NCBI RefSeq assembly: GCF_000234665.1
Contig: NC_018324.1
Coordinates: forward strand, 1,422,942-1,486,941
Length of the DNA: 64,000 nucleotides
Direction: 5' to 3'
DNA from: Leishmania mexicana MHOM/GT/2001/U1103
Lineage: Eukaryota; Euglenozoa; Kinetoplastea; Trypanosomatida; Trypanosomatidae
Under the pieces are notes generated by a model. The model worked only from the letters and a program-made list of their open reading frames with translations, had not been told where the DNA came from and searched no databases. Below are positions 1 through 10,162 of this stretch, piece by piece. The translations under genes and the position numbers were made by a program. Each line of letters starts with the position of its first letter. Position 1 is the stretch's first letter.

Positions 1-923
1 AGTTTCTGCTTAAGCAATGGCGGCGGTTCTCCCCCCATTTCCCCCCCCTCTAAGTCACACACACCTACACACACGTGCGTGTGAGTCCGATGAATACTCG
101 CTCTCACTGTTACCGCTTCCTCGATGCCCTTCGTCCTTACCTCTCCGTTGCCCCCCTCCCCCTCGCTCATACATCCACGTGACGTATTTACTACTCACAC
201 AGCACCACACACCTATCAAAACTTAGAGTTTCTCTCCTACTCCCTGCGTTCCTCGTATTGCCGTGTTTCCGTCCTCCCTCAGGCATTCTGCGCCTCCGGT
301 GTTTTGGATATCTACCGCTCTTTTCTCTCACCCTTTCGTAGGGCGCAGCCGGCTTGTCGCCGCTTCCTGTGTCTCCTCTCGCTCTCTCTCGGCGTCCCGC
401 TCGTCTTTTTTACATATATTTTTCCACTGTTGCTTTAGAAGCAGGAGAGGAACGTGCGACGGAGTCAGACCAACGCGAAAGACCCTCCCCACCCAAATAA
501 ACAGAAGGGCAGCACGTGCTCGCAGCTACCTCTCACTCTCTCGTTTCTCCAGCTTTGTCGACTCGTGCGTGTTACTGTTCTCTCTCCCTGTGCGACGTAC
601 ACCAGCCAGTCCATCTGAAGAAACACAGGAGTCGCTCACACGCACGCGCACAAGGAGGAAGCTTAGGGCAATTATCGCGCCGTTCACGGCGCCTGTGAGC
701 GAGCAAGAAGACATCGAATTCCGTCCGAGTGTAGCGTCGTCCTAGTGTCGTTCATCGCGTGCGCGCGCCTTGCCATATCTGCTGCTTACAATTTTTTTTT
801 TCGTGTGTGCTTCGTTTCTCGTTGCAGCGGCGCTCGCGTTCGCACGCCGCGTTGGGCCTCCGTCTGTTTTTTTTCTCGACGCATCTTCGTATTTTGTGCG
901 AGTGTTGCAGAGAAAACGTCAAA
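1..923 (+). other. Non-coding spacer with the 5'UTR of the MORN gene
   Basis: Pyrimidine-rich sequence with CT and CA runs and no open frame that looks coding. It should hold the 3'UTR of an upstream gene outside the window and the 5'UTR of the MORN gene. A T-rich tract at about 790-825 is followed by an AG at 826-827, a good spliced-leader acceptor candidate about 97 bases before the ATG. Confidence 0.6.
826..827 (+). promoter_or_regulatory. Candidate spliced-leader acceptor (AG) for the MORN gene
   Basis: A long T/pyrimidine tract (about 790-825) ends in GTTGCAG. Trypanosomatid pre-mRNAs are trans-spliced at the first suitable AG after such a tract, so this is the likely mRNA 5' end. It excludes an in-frame ATG at 759 from the mature message. 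Confidence 0.5.
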
Positions 924-1874
924 ATGGACGCTATCAAGACGTACACGTACAAGTCCGGGGCCGTCTACGAGGGCACCTTCGACGGCAACATGCGCTCCGG
1001 CCGCGGTCACTGGACTCATCCGCAGGGAGAGAGATACGAGGGTGAGTACAAGGACAACAAGCAGAACGGCCTCGGCGTCTACATCTTCTCCGAGACGGGC
1101 AAGAAATACCTCGGCAACTGGGAGGCTGGGCAGATGAACGGTGAGGGGCTGTACTTCTTCAACCTCGACTGCACCGCTTACTACTTCGGAAACTACACCA
1201 AGGACAAGAAGGATGGCGATGGCCATTACATGTACGAGACTGGCGTTATGACGACGCAGAAGTGGAACATGGGCGCGCTGCTGAAGGAGGAGGAGACGCC
1301 GCCGTCCGAGATCGTGGAGTGTGCGGTGAAGATAAAGGAGCTGATGGACGCTGTGCGCGCGGTGGCGCCAAAGGAGTTGGGCGATATGCCGCCACCGTCG
1401 GAGGTGCGCACGTTTCAATTCCCGTCCGGCGCCACGTACACGGGTCAGTATTTTGGCACCAAAAAGCATGGCCGTGGCTACTGGCTGCACCCGGAGGGCG
1501 ACAGCTACGAGGGTCAGTTCGATAACAACCACCACAGCGGCTGGGGTGTCTATGTGATTGGCCGCAGCGGCAAGAAATACGTGGGCCACTGGCGTAACGG
1601 CAAGATGAATGGTATCGGCGTATACTTCTTCAACCCGCAGGAGACAGAGTACTACGTAGGCCTGTACCGCGACGACGTGAAGAACGGCCGTGGCATGTAC
1701 CACTTCGCGGAGAGCGGCGCTAGCATGGTTCAGATGTGGGAAAACGGCGTGCTGCGACAGGAGATGGAGGCCGACAAGGCCACTGAGAAGGCGTACGAGG
1801 CGGCTATTCGAAGGATCGTAGAAGTAGTGAAGCCCTACGCGCCCAACTACGAGCCGGTGACATTCGGGTTCTGA
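924..1874 (+). CDS. MORN-repeat protein, 316 aa
   Basis: The protein is almost entirely MORN repeats (pattern Y-x-G-x-[WFY]-x(5)-G-x-G). Two blocks are visible, residues about 8-110 and about 165-285, with matching phrases in each: a GRG(H/Y)W hairpin followed by H-P-(Q/E)-G, then SG/TGKKY-(L/V)-G-(N/H)W, then GLYFFN/GVYFFN. This suggests an internal duplication of a four- to five-repeat unit. MORN repeats form flat beta-hairpin arrays that act as scaffolds or bind lipid, and similar all-MORN proteins occur in radial spokes and the trypanosome flagellum base. The start at 924 has a good context (AAAATGG) and begins MDAIKTYTY; an in-frame ATG at 759 lies upstream of the probable splice acceptor. 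No signal peptide or membrane segment is seen. The family call is safe; a flagellar role is inference. Confidence 0.9.
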   Translation: MDAIKTYTYKSGAVYEGTFDGNMRSGRGHWTHPQGERYEGEYKDNKQNGLGVYIFSETGKKYLGNWEAGQMNGEGLYFFNLDCTAYYFGNYTKDKKDGDGHYMYETGVMTTQKWNMGALLKEEETPPSEIVECAVKIKELMDAVRAVAPKELGDMPPPSEVRTFQFPSGATYTGQYFGTKKHGRGYWLHPEGDSYEGQFDNNHHSGWGVYVIGRSGKKYVGHWRNGKMNGIGVYFFNPQETEYYVGLYRDDVKNGRGMYHFAESGASMVQMWENGVLRQEMEADKATEKAYEAAIRRIVEVVKPYAPNYEPVTFGF

Positions 1875-4360
1875 TACTATGTCCTTCAAAGGTGTGCGAG
1901 TGGAGACAAGTGGACAGAAGACTCGAAGAGAAAAGCAGGAGGTGAGGGGGCCGAGGAAGATACTTCTGTTGTTCCCTCTTCTTCCTTCTTGGACCCACAA
2001 GGCACACCGCAGCAGAGCTGGCGTTTCCTCCTCTGCATCTCTTCTTTTGTGCCTCCCCCCCGCCCTTCCCCCATCGATGTGTCCTCGTGTGGATCTCCGG
2101 CATCGAAATCGGACTTGGTGCCGGGTAAGCTGCCTCAGTGCGTCTTTGCCCCTCCCCTCCCTCCTTCAGGCCGCTTTCGTCTCTCCTTGAGGCATCGCAC
2201 TGCTGCATAGCGGAGGGGCGCCTCTGTGCGCGTAACAGTCCAGAAAATGGCGCAGGTCCCCTCTCTCTGTCTTGTGTTCCCTTTGTCCCTCCTCTCCTCT
2301 CCTCTTTCCCCCAAAAGAAATGAAAACGGGTGTCGTCTCGACCGTGCATGCGTGCATGTGTGTGCGGCTGCGTTTCTCGGCTATTTGGTGCTCCCGTATT
2401 CATGTGGTGAGGGGAGGTCGCGGGTGTACGTGTGTATGTTGGGGTGAATGTGTGCCTCTTGATGGGAGGCGTGTGCACCTGTGTGCGCCACCAGAGGTCT
2501 ATGTGTGGTTTTCTCCTCCTCTTTTTCAGGCCGCATGTCTTGCAGATTTCCATTCCGTCTTCTCCCCTGAGGGTGCGCATGAATCGCCGTCCACACATTC
2601 ACGAGACAGTTCATGTTTCCCTCCTTCCTCATCTCGTGGCGCGCGCTCGGGTCGAAGAGCGGACACGAGCGCCACCAACAGCAAAGAGCGTGTCGGCGTG
2701 TGTGTGTGTGGGGGGGGCGTGCTTTTTTTTCGTAGACGTCTTTGTTGTTGGCTCACATTAATCAGCGCCTGTGTGCAGTGCCCAGTGTTGTGTGGACTAC
2801 GACAAGAAAGGCTGTCAGAGAGAGAGGCGAGTATTGTTGCAGATGGGTGTTCCTATCGATTTTTTACGGCGCCAGAGCATCTCTTCAATAGGGCGTAAAA
2901 GGAGAGACAGTGGTCCGCATAACAAACAACAGAAACGGCGACGGGAACTTCACAAGAGCCCGCGAGGCACCAAGTATGCAACTGCTGCAGGGGCTCCGAG
3001 CACTCGTAAAGGGGTGGAGAAGGGGTACCGTTTGTGTAACGCGCGGAGTTAGAGGTGAGGCGACGTGGGCGATGGCGCTCGATGCAGCAGCACTCGTTGT
3101 GTAGACCCTGCTGCCAGCGCGGTATCGGGGGCAGAGACGAGTAAGGTGGTCAGTGGGGTCCCGCTGTCTTCGCTGGATGAAGGAGCTCTCTCTCACTCAC
3201 GCCCCCTCAGTGCGACGGCGCCGGTACTGCTGCGACGCCGAGGCTGTGGTATCCGTTCTCCTGACGTTGTGAAGGCTTCTCGCACGCTTCCTCGTCTCTT
3301 GTCCTGTTCGGCCTCTTCTTGTTTCCTCCATGCCCATGCTCTGGTGCACCCGCACCCACCGCTGCACAAGTGCCTGTGCCCTGTGAGCCGATATGGAAGC
3401 ATACACGTATAGACGTATATTGCGTGCTGTGCGTATCTTCCGCATCCACCTCGTTGCTTTCTCTCCCTCCGACTCTTTTCTTGTCCTTTCCTCTCAACGT
3501 AGTTTCCCTGCTCCCGCCACGCCCCTCATCATTTTGCGCATGGACGTGCACGGACCTTCCTCCTCGGTCATGCACGTGCAAGCCATCAACGTTGCAGCGT
3601 CTGCCATCAAACCTCATAGATCAACGTAGCGCGACACCCACGCTTTGACTGCAGTGCTGTGTTTCTCTGTTTTCGCTTCTGCGTGTTCTCAGGGCGCTGC
3701 TGGTGTACATCTGTTATCGCATGTTCTCACCTTCCCTTAGATCCATCTCTGCTTCCCATTCAGCAAACTTGGGTTTGCTCGGCGTGTCACATCTCCCCAG
3801 TCTGTGGCACGCACAATCGCCTCCGTGCCGCCTTTCCTCTCTGCTTCAGAGCTGGGCCAGGCACGTGTTGTTTGTCTACACCTTGGCTGAGCTGCGCCAC
3901 AAAAAAAAACTCACTCACACCGACATCCACTCCCCACTGGGACCCCTCACTCCGTTTTTTACTTTCTCGTCCTCGACAGCCACGCGGAGGTGGACGGAAA
4001 GGCGACTGAGAGACGGCAGACAACTCCTCCCTCCCCCTTCCCCCAAAAAAAATTGAAGGCGAATAGAATGACACCATAGAAGCGAGAACAGGAAAGGCGA
4101 ACAAGCACCAGTCAGGGACCACCACCCAGTCGACAAGAGCATTGCCAAGTGACCGTCACGTCCGGGCCCCGGTGTAGGTGGAGGTGACTTCATAGCGGTC
4201 TCACCGGGCTCTCTTTCCGTTCCCCTTTCCTCGCAGCGCGCACGCGTATTTTGTACCGGGTAGTGACGCGACGGGGGGACATCCGCTCCTCTCTCTCAGG
4301 CTGCCATCTTTGATTCACCAACTCCGCCCTCCGCAATAAGCACTTCATCTTGTGTGTGTA
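1875..4360 (+). other. Intergenic region, 3'UTR of MORN gene and 5'UTR of CH-domain gene
   Basis: About 2.5 kb of low-complexity T/C-rich sequence with short TG and CA runs and a G tract near 2709. Open frames here are short, Cys/Ser/Leu-rich and lack the G/C third-position bias of the real genes, so none is called. The polypyrimidine tract 4209-4234 with AG at 4235-4236 is the likely acceptor for the next gene. Confidence 0.6.
4235..4236 (+). promoter_or_regulatory. Candidate spliced-leader acceptor for the CH-domain gene
   Basis: Tract CTCTCTTTCCGTTCCCC and following TTTCCTCGC end in AG, 124 bases before the ATG at 4361. No other ATG was seen in between. Confidence 0.55.
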
Positions 4361-7255
4361 ATGAGCGAATCCATCTTGCTCGGCAAAGCAGAGTTGCTCG
4401 CCTGGGCCGCCAGCGTCACGGGCATCTCTCCCTGCGACAAGTACGGAGACTTGAAGGACGGGCTCATCTATCTCGCCTTGACGCGGCAGCTTTTCCCTGG
4501 TGAGATCGACAACGCTATTGTGCGCCTCCAGCGGCGCGGTGCCCGTGATGCTGCCAAGAACTGGTCTCTGCTCACCAGTTGCCTTCGGCGCCATGGGATC
4601 CCGACCCACTTGTGCAGCCAGCAGGCTGTTGAGCGCGGGCACACACGGTACTGCTTCAACCTGTTGGTTCTCTTTTACTTTCTAGTGCGCTTAGCCCGCG
4701 GCCATCAGTTCGCTGTGGACTTTGCGCAGCCGGTAGATCCACAGCTAGCCGCTTTCCTGCAGTCCCCCGAAAGCGTGCTCGCCGTGGAGCGCAGAGTCGA
4801 CATGGGCCTCAGCGAGTGCAGCAGCAACAACGTGGGTGTGTCCGCCATAGACGAAGACGAGGCGGGTGGACAAGCGGACTCTGGCGCCCCGCGCAGCGTT
4901 ACACGTTTGTCATCCCCTCCATCAGGCGCCACAGCGCCCACAACGGCAACGGGAGTGGCGCCGTTGAGGCTGCCTCTCCGCTCTACCGCTTTATTGGCTG
5001 ACACTTCTTCACATCACCTCGCCCCACCGCCGCGGTGGATGTGGGCACACGAGCAGAGCTCGGCACGCGCTTTCCAGGACGCCGGTGGTTGGCGCGCACC
5101 TCGCAGGTGCAACAATAGGGGTACGGAGGATTCGAAGCACTCACCACGCGGGGCTTTCGACTCGACGTTAGTCCATGGCGTGGCACGCGCACCTGTCACT
5201 TCTGGTGGCGAGCTCGTCACGGCAACGCTGCTGCCTCCAGCTTCTCTCTCGCGCCCCTCTCCATCCACTGCGTGCGCTCCACACCTTTACATACAGAACC
5301 AGCTGCTGAGAGAGGAGCTGCAGCACGTCAAGGCAGTCAGTCAGCTGCTCCTAACGCAGCAGCGCGGGTCGGAGGCGGCAGTCGAGATGCGCGCGTCTGC
5401 TGCTCTGCAGGTTCAGCTAGCAAAGGCAGAGCTCGACCATCTACACGCCGTTCGACAGTTGGAGGTGACGCTGACAGCAGGGCCAGTGCAAAATGGCGGC
5501 GCCAACGCTGCTCCGTCGCCGCAACAGTGGGCAGCACTTGTGCATCGAGCGGAGGCTGCAGAGACCACTTCGGTTCAGCTGTATCGCGAATATCACGAAA
5601 GCCAGCAAGTGTACGACACCACGCTGCAGCAGCTTCGTCAGGTGTTCTGCTCCATCGCGGATATCGCGGCAGCAGCTCTCTCGTCAGTGCCATCCAACTC
5701 TGACAGCGCACATGCTGTCGCGTACGAGGAGACGGTAACAGCTGCGATGCTGGCGCAACTCACCGGCGTGCCTGCTATGCTAAAGGATGCATTTTGTGCA
5801 CAGATGCGAGCGCTGCTACTGACGTTGAGCAGCCTACGTAGCACGAATGCGCGTCTTCAGATGGATGCAGCATCGGTGCCGCACCATAGTGGCCCCGGCG
5901 ATGCGAGCAGAGATTGCGCGTCGAGCTTCAGTGCCTTGTACGCATCCTCTTCTCTCCCATTCGAGCGAGAGAGTCTCAAGACGGTGTGCGCAGAGGCCCT
6001 CAGCGCCTGTCACGGTGCAAACCCAGTCGTGCAGCGCGCCTTGCGACGCCTCACGAGTCTTGTCGACATGGTCAGCAGTGCCCTTGACGCAGCGCAGCAG
6101 GACCGAGACAGGTGGGAGCAGCGGTGCCGGCGCGCGGAAACCGCTGCCGCCCAAGCCGATGCAGGCTCACAGGAAGCGAGTGCAGAGGGTGAGGCACAGC
6201 GGCAGCAGGACTTGGCAGCGCCCACTGTAGCCTCGAGCACCTGCATAGACGAGCTTTCTCGCTTGTCCCCGGAGCGGTGTGCGCGGGCAGCGCAAATCCA
6301 TCAGGAGAGCCAGAGGCTCTGCAGTCAGGTACAGGAGATACTCGCCATGGCGTTCTCCACAGCTGGCACCCACGAAGTGCAGTGGGCAAGTGATGAGCTG
6401 GTCGCATTGCTAGGCGCGTACGTCAAAGAACGAGCATCAAAACCGGCCATGGACGAAGCGCTTGCTGAACAAGCAGAAACCATTGCCGCGTTGCGGGCAG
6501 ATCTTCGGCAGCAGCGGGAGACTCGGAAGCGAGCAGAGGCTCAGTTGAGCGATGCCGAGCGACGACGACAGGTGCTGGAGCACAAGTGTGCCGCACTACA
6601 GACCCAACTTCGCAGCGCCACCGAGAAGCTCGGAACGCAGAGGAATGACTCTCAAGCGCACGCGGCAACGTTGCGCCGAGCGCTGCTGGAGAAGACTTCC
6701 ACTCCTTTATCGGCCGCACTCGCAAGTACACCGCTCGCAAAACCCTCCACGGCTGCCACACGTGGCACACAAGAGCACATTGCAGCCAGTGGCGCAGCAC
6801 CGTTGACTGATGCTTCTCGCCACGCAGCGAGCACACCGTACCGCAGTACAGCTCATTCGCTGTACTCTTCACCTCACCTGCCGGGCGCCTTACACTCACC
6901 CTCTACGTCCGATGACGACATGAATGATGCCGAGGAGCGCCGTCTAATCGATCACCACCACCGCTTTCACAGCGATTTGCACAACCAACACGTGTCACCG
7001 TCGCCTTCTCCGTCAGCTTCGGCCTCGTTGCCTTCCTCGAGAGCCACCACTGCAGAGGCTGATGTACCGAAGGCGCTAACAACCGAACGGGTCGTTGCGA
7101 GGGCCAGCCTAGCTGCGCCGACTGCTTCGCCGGCCAGAAGCACGCGGTCATCGACAGATCACCCCGCAGCTGCCTCGGGCTCGTCACTCTTGCTGTCAGC
7201 GGCGGAGCTTGAGCGGCGGAAGCAAGCGATCTTGCGCAAGTACGACGTTGCATAA
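4361..7255 (+). CDS. Protein with N-terminal calponin-homology/EB1-like domain and long coiled coils, 964 aa
   Basis: Residues about 8-112 resemble a calponin-homology fold of the EB1 type: an AELLAWAASVTG helix, LKDGLIYLALTRQLFPGEI, then KNWSLLTSCLRRHGI and a C-terminal helix FNLLVLFYFLVRLA. The LFPG-I and NW-x-LL-x(3)-L-x(3)-GI landmarks match the EB1 CH pattern as I remember it. Downstream come Ser/Pro-rich disordered stretches and heptad-rich coiled coils at about 307-365, 566-605 and 697-760. The tail is Ser/Thr-rich and ends in a charged helix (ELERRKQAILRKY). CH domains of this class bind microtubules or intraflagellar/centrosomal partners, so a cytoskeletal role is likely but inferred. 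The frame is open a few codons upstream without an ATG; 4361 is the first ATG. An acceptor AG lies at 4235-4236. Confidence 0.85.
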   Translation: MSESILLGKAELLAWAASVTGISPCDKYGDLKDGLIYLALTRQLFPGEIDNAIVRLQRRGARDAAKNWSLLTSCLRRHGIPTHLCSQQAVERGHTRYCFNLLVLFYFLVRLARGHQFAVDFAQPVDPQLAAFLQSPESVLAVERRVDMGLSECSSNNVGVSAIDEDEAGGQADSGAPRSVTRLSSPPSGATAPTTATGVAPLRLPLRSTALLADTSSHHLAPPPRWMWAHEQSSARAFQDAGGWRAPRRCNNRGTEDSKHSPRGAFDSTLVHGVARAPVTSGGELVTATLLPPASLSRPSPSTACAPHLYIQNQLLREELQHVKAVSQLLLTQQRGSEAAVEMRASAALQVQLAKAELDHLHAVRQLEVTLTAGPVQNGGANAAPSPQQWAALVHRAEAAETTSVQLYREYHESQQVYDTTLQQLRQVFCSIADIAAAALSSVPSNSDSAHAVAYEETVTAAMLAQLTGVPAMLKDAFCAQMRALLLTLSSLRSTNARLQMDAASVPHHSGPGDASRDCASSFSALYASSSLPFERESLKTVCAEALSACHGANPVVQRALRRLTSLVDMVSSALDAAQQDRDRWEQRCRRAETAAAQADAGSQEASAEGEAQRQQDLAAPTVASSTCIDELSRLSPERCARAAQIHQESQRLCSQVQEILAMAFSTAGTHEVQWASDELVALLGAYVKERASKPAMDEALAEQAETIAALRADLRQQRETRKRAEAQLSDAERRRQVLEHKCAALQTQLRSATEKLGTQRNDSQAHAATLRRALLEKTSTPLSAALASTPLAKPSTAATRGTQEHIAASGAAPLTDASRHAASTPYRSTAHSLYSSPHLPGALHSPSTSDDDMNDAEERRLIDHHHRFHSDLHNQHVSPSPSPSASASLPSSRATTAEADVPKALTTERVVARASLAAPTASPARSTRSSTDHPAAASGSSLLLSAAELERRKQAILRKYDVA

Positions 7256-8311
7256 CTCTGCGGAGAAGCAGAGGAAGAGGTTTTGAAAGAAGAGGGGATC
7301 GACTGCGGTCGCGCGCTTCCGATTTCTCAAGCAGCCAGCTCAGTGAGGTGCATGCGAATACACCGGCGCACATGCACTCAGCGACACACACACACGCACG
7401 TGCACATATGTACATTCATACACACCGACACGGGGGTGACAAACCCGATGCCGTCGCGCTTGGTATGATGGTGCGCGATCTCCCCTGCCTCTCCATCCCT
7501 CCCCTTTCCTGCCTCCACAGCTCACATCGCTCCAGAATAACCGCACAAGCGCTGAAGGAAAATACACATGGAGAAGCAAGAAAGCGAAAAAAGAAAGCGT
7601 GGTGTATATGCTTTGCGCCACAGGGGGAGGGGGCACACACTCGCACCTCAGCGAATTGCGGTCGATGGATGTCGATTAGCAGCAATACCAGTTGAGGCAG
7701 CCGCAGGAAAAGGCGACCGTGCTGAAGGAGCGCGTGCGCAACCACCGCATTGTGCTTTCTTCCCTCTTCCTGATCCAGACGTCTGCATCGCCGTCTCGTG
7801 GAAGTCGCCTTGCGGATGTGCTTTGCTCTTCACTCCTTCCGCCTCGCATCTGTGTTCTTGTGTCTGCTTCTTTTTTTGTGTCGCTCCTCTTACCCTTTCT
7901 GTCTCCCTTGTCCATCCACTCCCGTACTTTGTGTGCGTGTGTGTGTCGAGGTGTCTTGGCTTCCACGGCTGCATCTCAGCTGTGCCAGTGTCATTGATTT
8001 GCACTCCTTTCTCCTACTCGCTCTCTTGCGGTTGCACAGCGGTCAATGTCTTCTACATCGACCTAGATTGCTCTTTCACCTTGTCTCTACCAATATCCCT
8101 TTCCCGCCACCACCACCACCGCTCTTCGCCGCCCCGCCCCTTTACTTGCGGTTTCCCTATCCTTCCACAGAACCACCTACTCTCACGTCACCACCTCCCG
8201 AACGATACCACGCCTCACTTGTCTGCCGCTGCCTCGAAAGCTCCCCTTTTTCTTTCCACGCCTCCACCGCTGCCGCCTAACGTCCTCCACAAGATAGATT
8301 ACCCCGCAGCC
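7256..8311 (+). other. Intergenic region upstream of GCVT copy 1
   Basis: About 1.05 kb of pyrimidine-rich spacer. The T-protein frame is open well upstream (from 7568), but that extension has no coding character (Cys/Phe/Pro/Ser-rich) and lies before strong polypyrimidine tracts. Acceptor candidates are the AG at 8169-8170 (after TTTCCCTATCCTTCCAC) and the AG at 8308-8309 just before the ATG. Confidence 0.6.
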
Positions 8312-9445
8312 ATGAGCGCCTCCCTCAAGAAGACGGCGCTCCACAGCTTCCATCTCGCTCAGCAGGCAAAGATGAATGCATTTTCGGGCTACCACATGCC
8401 CATCTCCTATGGCAGGCTGGGTGTGCTGAAGGAGCACTTCTACACTCGACAGGTCGCCGGGATATTCGATTTATCGCACGTGGGCCAGTATGAGGTTCGC
8501 GGTGCGGACCGTGAGAAGTTCATGGAGCACGTCACGCCGGTGGACCTCCAGCGCACCCAGGTTGGATACGGAGCGCTGAGTATGCTGACGAACGCGCAGG
8601 GAGGCATCAAGGACGACTGCATCGTGACGAAGATGGCGGATCATCTGTTCCTTGTGCTGAACGCTGGGTGCAAGGGGAAGGATGTGGCGCACATGGAGAG
8701 TGTGCTGCGTGAGGGCGCGATGAAGGGTGCGGATGTGCAGCTTGTGCTGCTGGATCGCTCGCTTATTGCGCTACAGGGCCCGCAGGCCGCCGCGATCCTC
8801 TCCGAGTTCATGGATGACGTGCCGGACATGGGCTTCATGCAGTGCCGCCAGAAGGTGAACATCAAGGGGATGGAGGTGCAGGTGACGCGGTGCGGCTACA
8901 CGGGCGAGGACGGCTTCGAAATATCTGTGTCGAACACGGACGCTGTAGCGCTTGTGGAGCTCCTCATGTCGCGGAGGGCGGAAATGGCCGGCCTGGGTGC
9001 TCGCGACAGCCTTCGTCTGGAGGCGGGGTTGAACCTGTACGGCCACGAGCTGACCGAGGATACCAACCCTGTGGCGGCTCGCTTCATGTGGACGATTTCG
9101 AAGCGCCGCATGGCGGAGGGCGGCTTCATTGGCTACGAGCCCATCAAGTACTTCCGGGACAACGCCAGCAAGGGTGCTGTGCCGCGGCTGCGAGTGGGCC
9201 TCGTTTCCACTGGCCCGGTTGCTCGTGAGAAGACTGCCATCGAGGTGGGTGGGAAGCAGGTGGGCGAGGTGACCAGTGGCTGCCCGTCTCCGTGCTTGAA
9301 GAAGAACATCGCCATCGGCTACCTCGACCGTGAGCTGGCCAAGGATGGGGTGAAGGTGGACCTGGTTGTGCGGGACCGCCGCGTGGCTGCTGAGGTGGTC
9401 ACTCCGCGATTCGTGCCTGCCCGGTACTACCGCAAGCCCCAGTAA
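8312..9445 (+). CDS. GCVT: Aminomethyltransferase (glycine cleavage T-protein), copy 1, 377 aa
   Basis: This is the tetrahydrofolate-dependent T-protein of the mitochondrial glycine cleavage complex. It takes the aminomethyl group from H-protein lipoate and makes 5,10-methylene-THF and ammonia. Recognisable family segments are SGYHMPISYG near residue 25, IFD-x-SHxGQY at 51-60, the domain-2 motif TRCGYTGEDGFEISV, and LGARDSLRLEAGLNLYGHEL with the C-terminal barrel. Length is typical. The start MSASLKKTALHSF is shared with copy 2 and directly follows CCGCAG; the short N-terminus may serve as a mitochondrial presequence. It differs from copy 2 at seven residues (L54V, V57M, Y86H, G122E, A161E, R366P, Q377K, written copy 1 to copy 2). 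Copy 1 thus has DLSHVGQ where copy 2 has the more usual DVSHMGQ. Confidence 0.95.
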   Translation: MSASLKKTALHSFHLAQQAKMNAFSGYHMPISYGRLGVLKEHFYTRQVAGIFDLSHVGQYEVRGADREKFMEHVTPVDLQRTQVGYGALSMLTNAQGGIKDDCIVTKMADHLFLVLNAGCKGKDVAHMESVLREGAMKGADVQLVLLDRSLIALQGPQAAAILSEFMDDVPDMGFMQCRQKVNIKGMEVQVTRCGYTGEDGFEISVSNTDAVALVELLMSRRAEMAGLGARDSLRLEAGLNLYGHELTEDTNPVAARFMWTISKRRMAEGGFIGYEPIKYFRDNASKGAVPRLRVGLVSTGPVAREKTAIEVGGKQVGEVTSGCPSPCLKKNIAIGYLDRELAKDGVKVDLVVRDRRVAAEVVTPRFVPARYYRKPQ

Positions 9446-10129
9446 AGCAAGCCAAAGAAAGGTGATCCGCCACCATGAAAAGGATCGCATCATAACTCCA
9501 ACCGACGTGGAGGCGTAGAGCAAGCAGGCACGAGAGAGGGAGGCACGCACGGATTGTCATGGAGAAGATGCATAAAAAATGCACCTTCGAGGTGTATTCG
9601 TCGAGTGATGGTGGCGGTAGGGAGTGCCTGTAAGTGTATAGGTTGCACGCATCGATGCGCCGCCTCCACACTTCCTTAATCACCTTCCCCTTTCCCTGCT
9701 TTTCTCGTTTCGACTGTTCCACCTTCACGGTGCCACGCTCTACCGCCTCTCTTTCTGTTCTCATGTCTTTTTTATTTTTTTTTCATTTTAGCCGACGTGC
9801 GTGCTCATGTTCTGTCGTGCGCGGTCTTGCGTCTCCTCTGCCTCTTTCGGTTTTCATGGGACTCTGCGCTTCAGCGATTCCCTCGCGGAGCACGTTGGAT
9901 AGGGGGTCAACGGAAGGCACGCTTTCCGTGGAAGCACGGCGAAACGCACACGCCTGTGGCTAGAGGTGAGGATAATGAGGGGATCAAGTGCACGAAAAAG
10001 ACAAACAATGGACATGGCGTCGTAAGGCTTCTTCACTCTTCCCCCGCATGCATACCGTCCTTCTCTCTCTCTCTCCGTGGAACGACCTCATGATTCTTGT
10101 CATTGTACTGCTCTGCTCTGCTCTGCTCC

Positions 10130-10162
<33 letters not shown>
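10130..10162. repeat. CT/TG microsatellite
   Basis: A CT run passes directly into a TG run (CTCTCTCTCTCTGTGTGTG type). Such tracts are common in Leishmania spacers and support trans-splicing and polyadenylation. Confidence 0.85.

Noticed and set aside
786..2000. 404-codon open frame on the minus strand over the MORN gene
   Set aside because: Shadow of the repeat-rich + strand gene; no splice acceptor or family signal.
7568..8311. Upstream in-frame extension of GCVT copy 1
   Set aside because: Cys/Phe/Pro/Ser-rich spacer translation preceding strong acceptor tracts; copy 2 shares only the part from MSASLKK.
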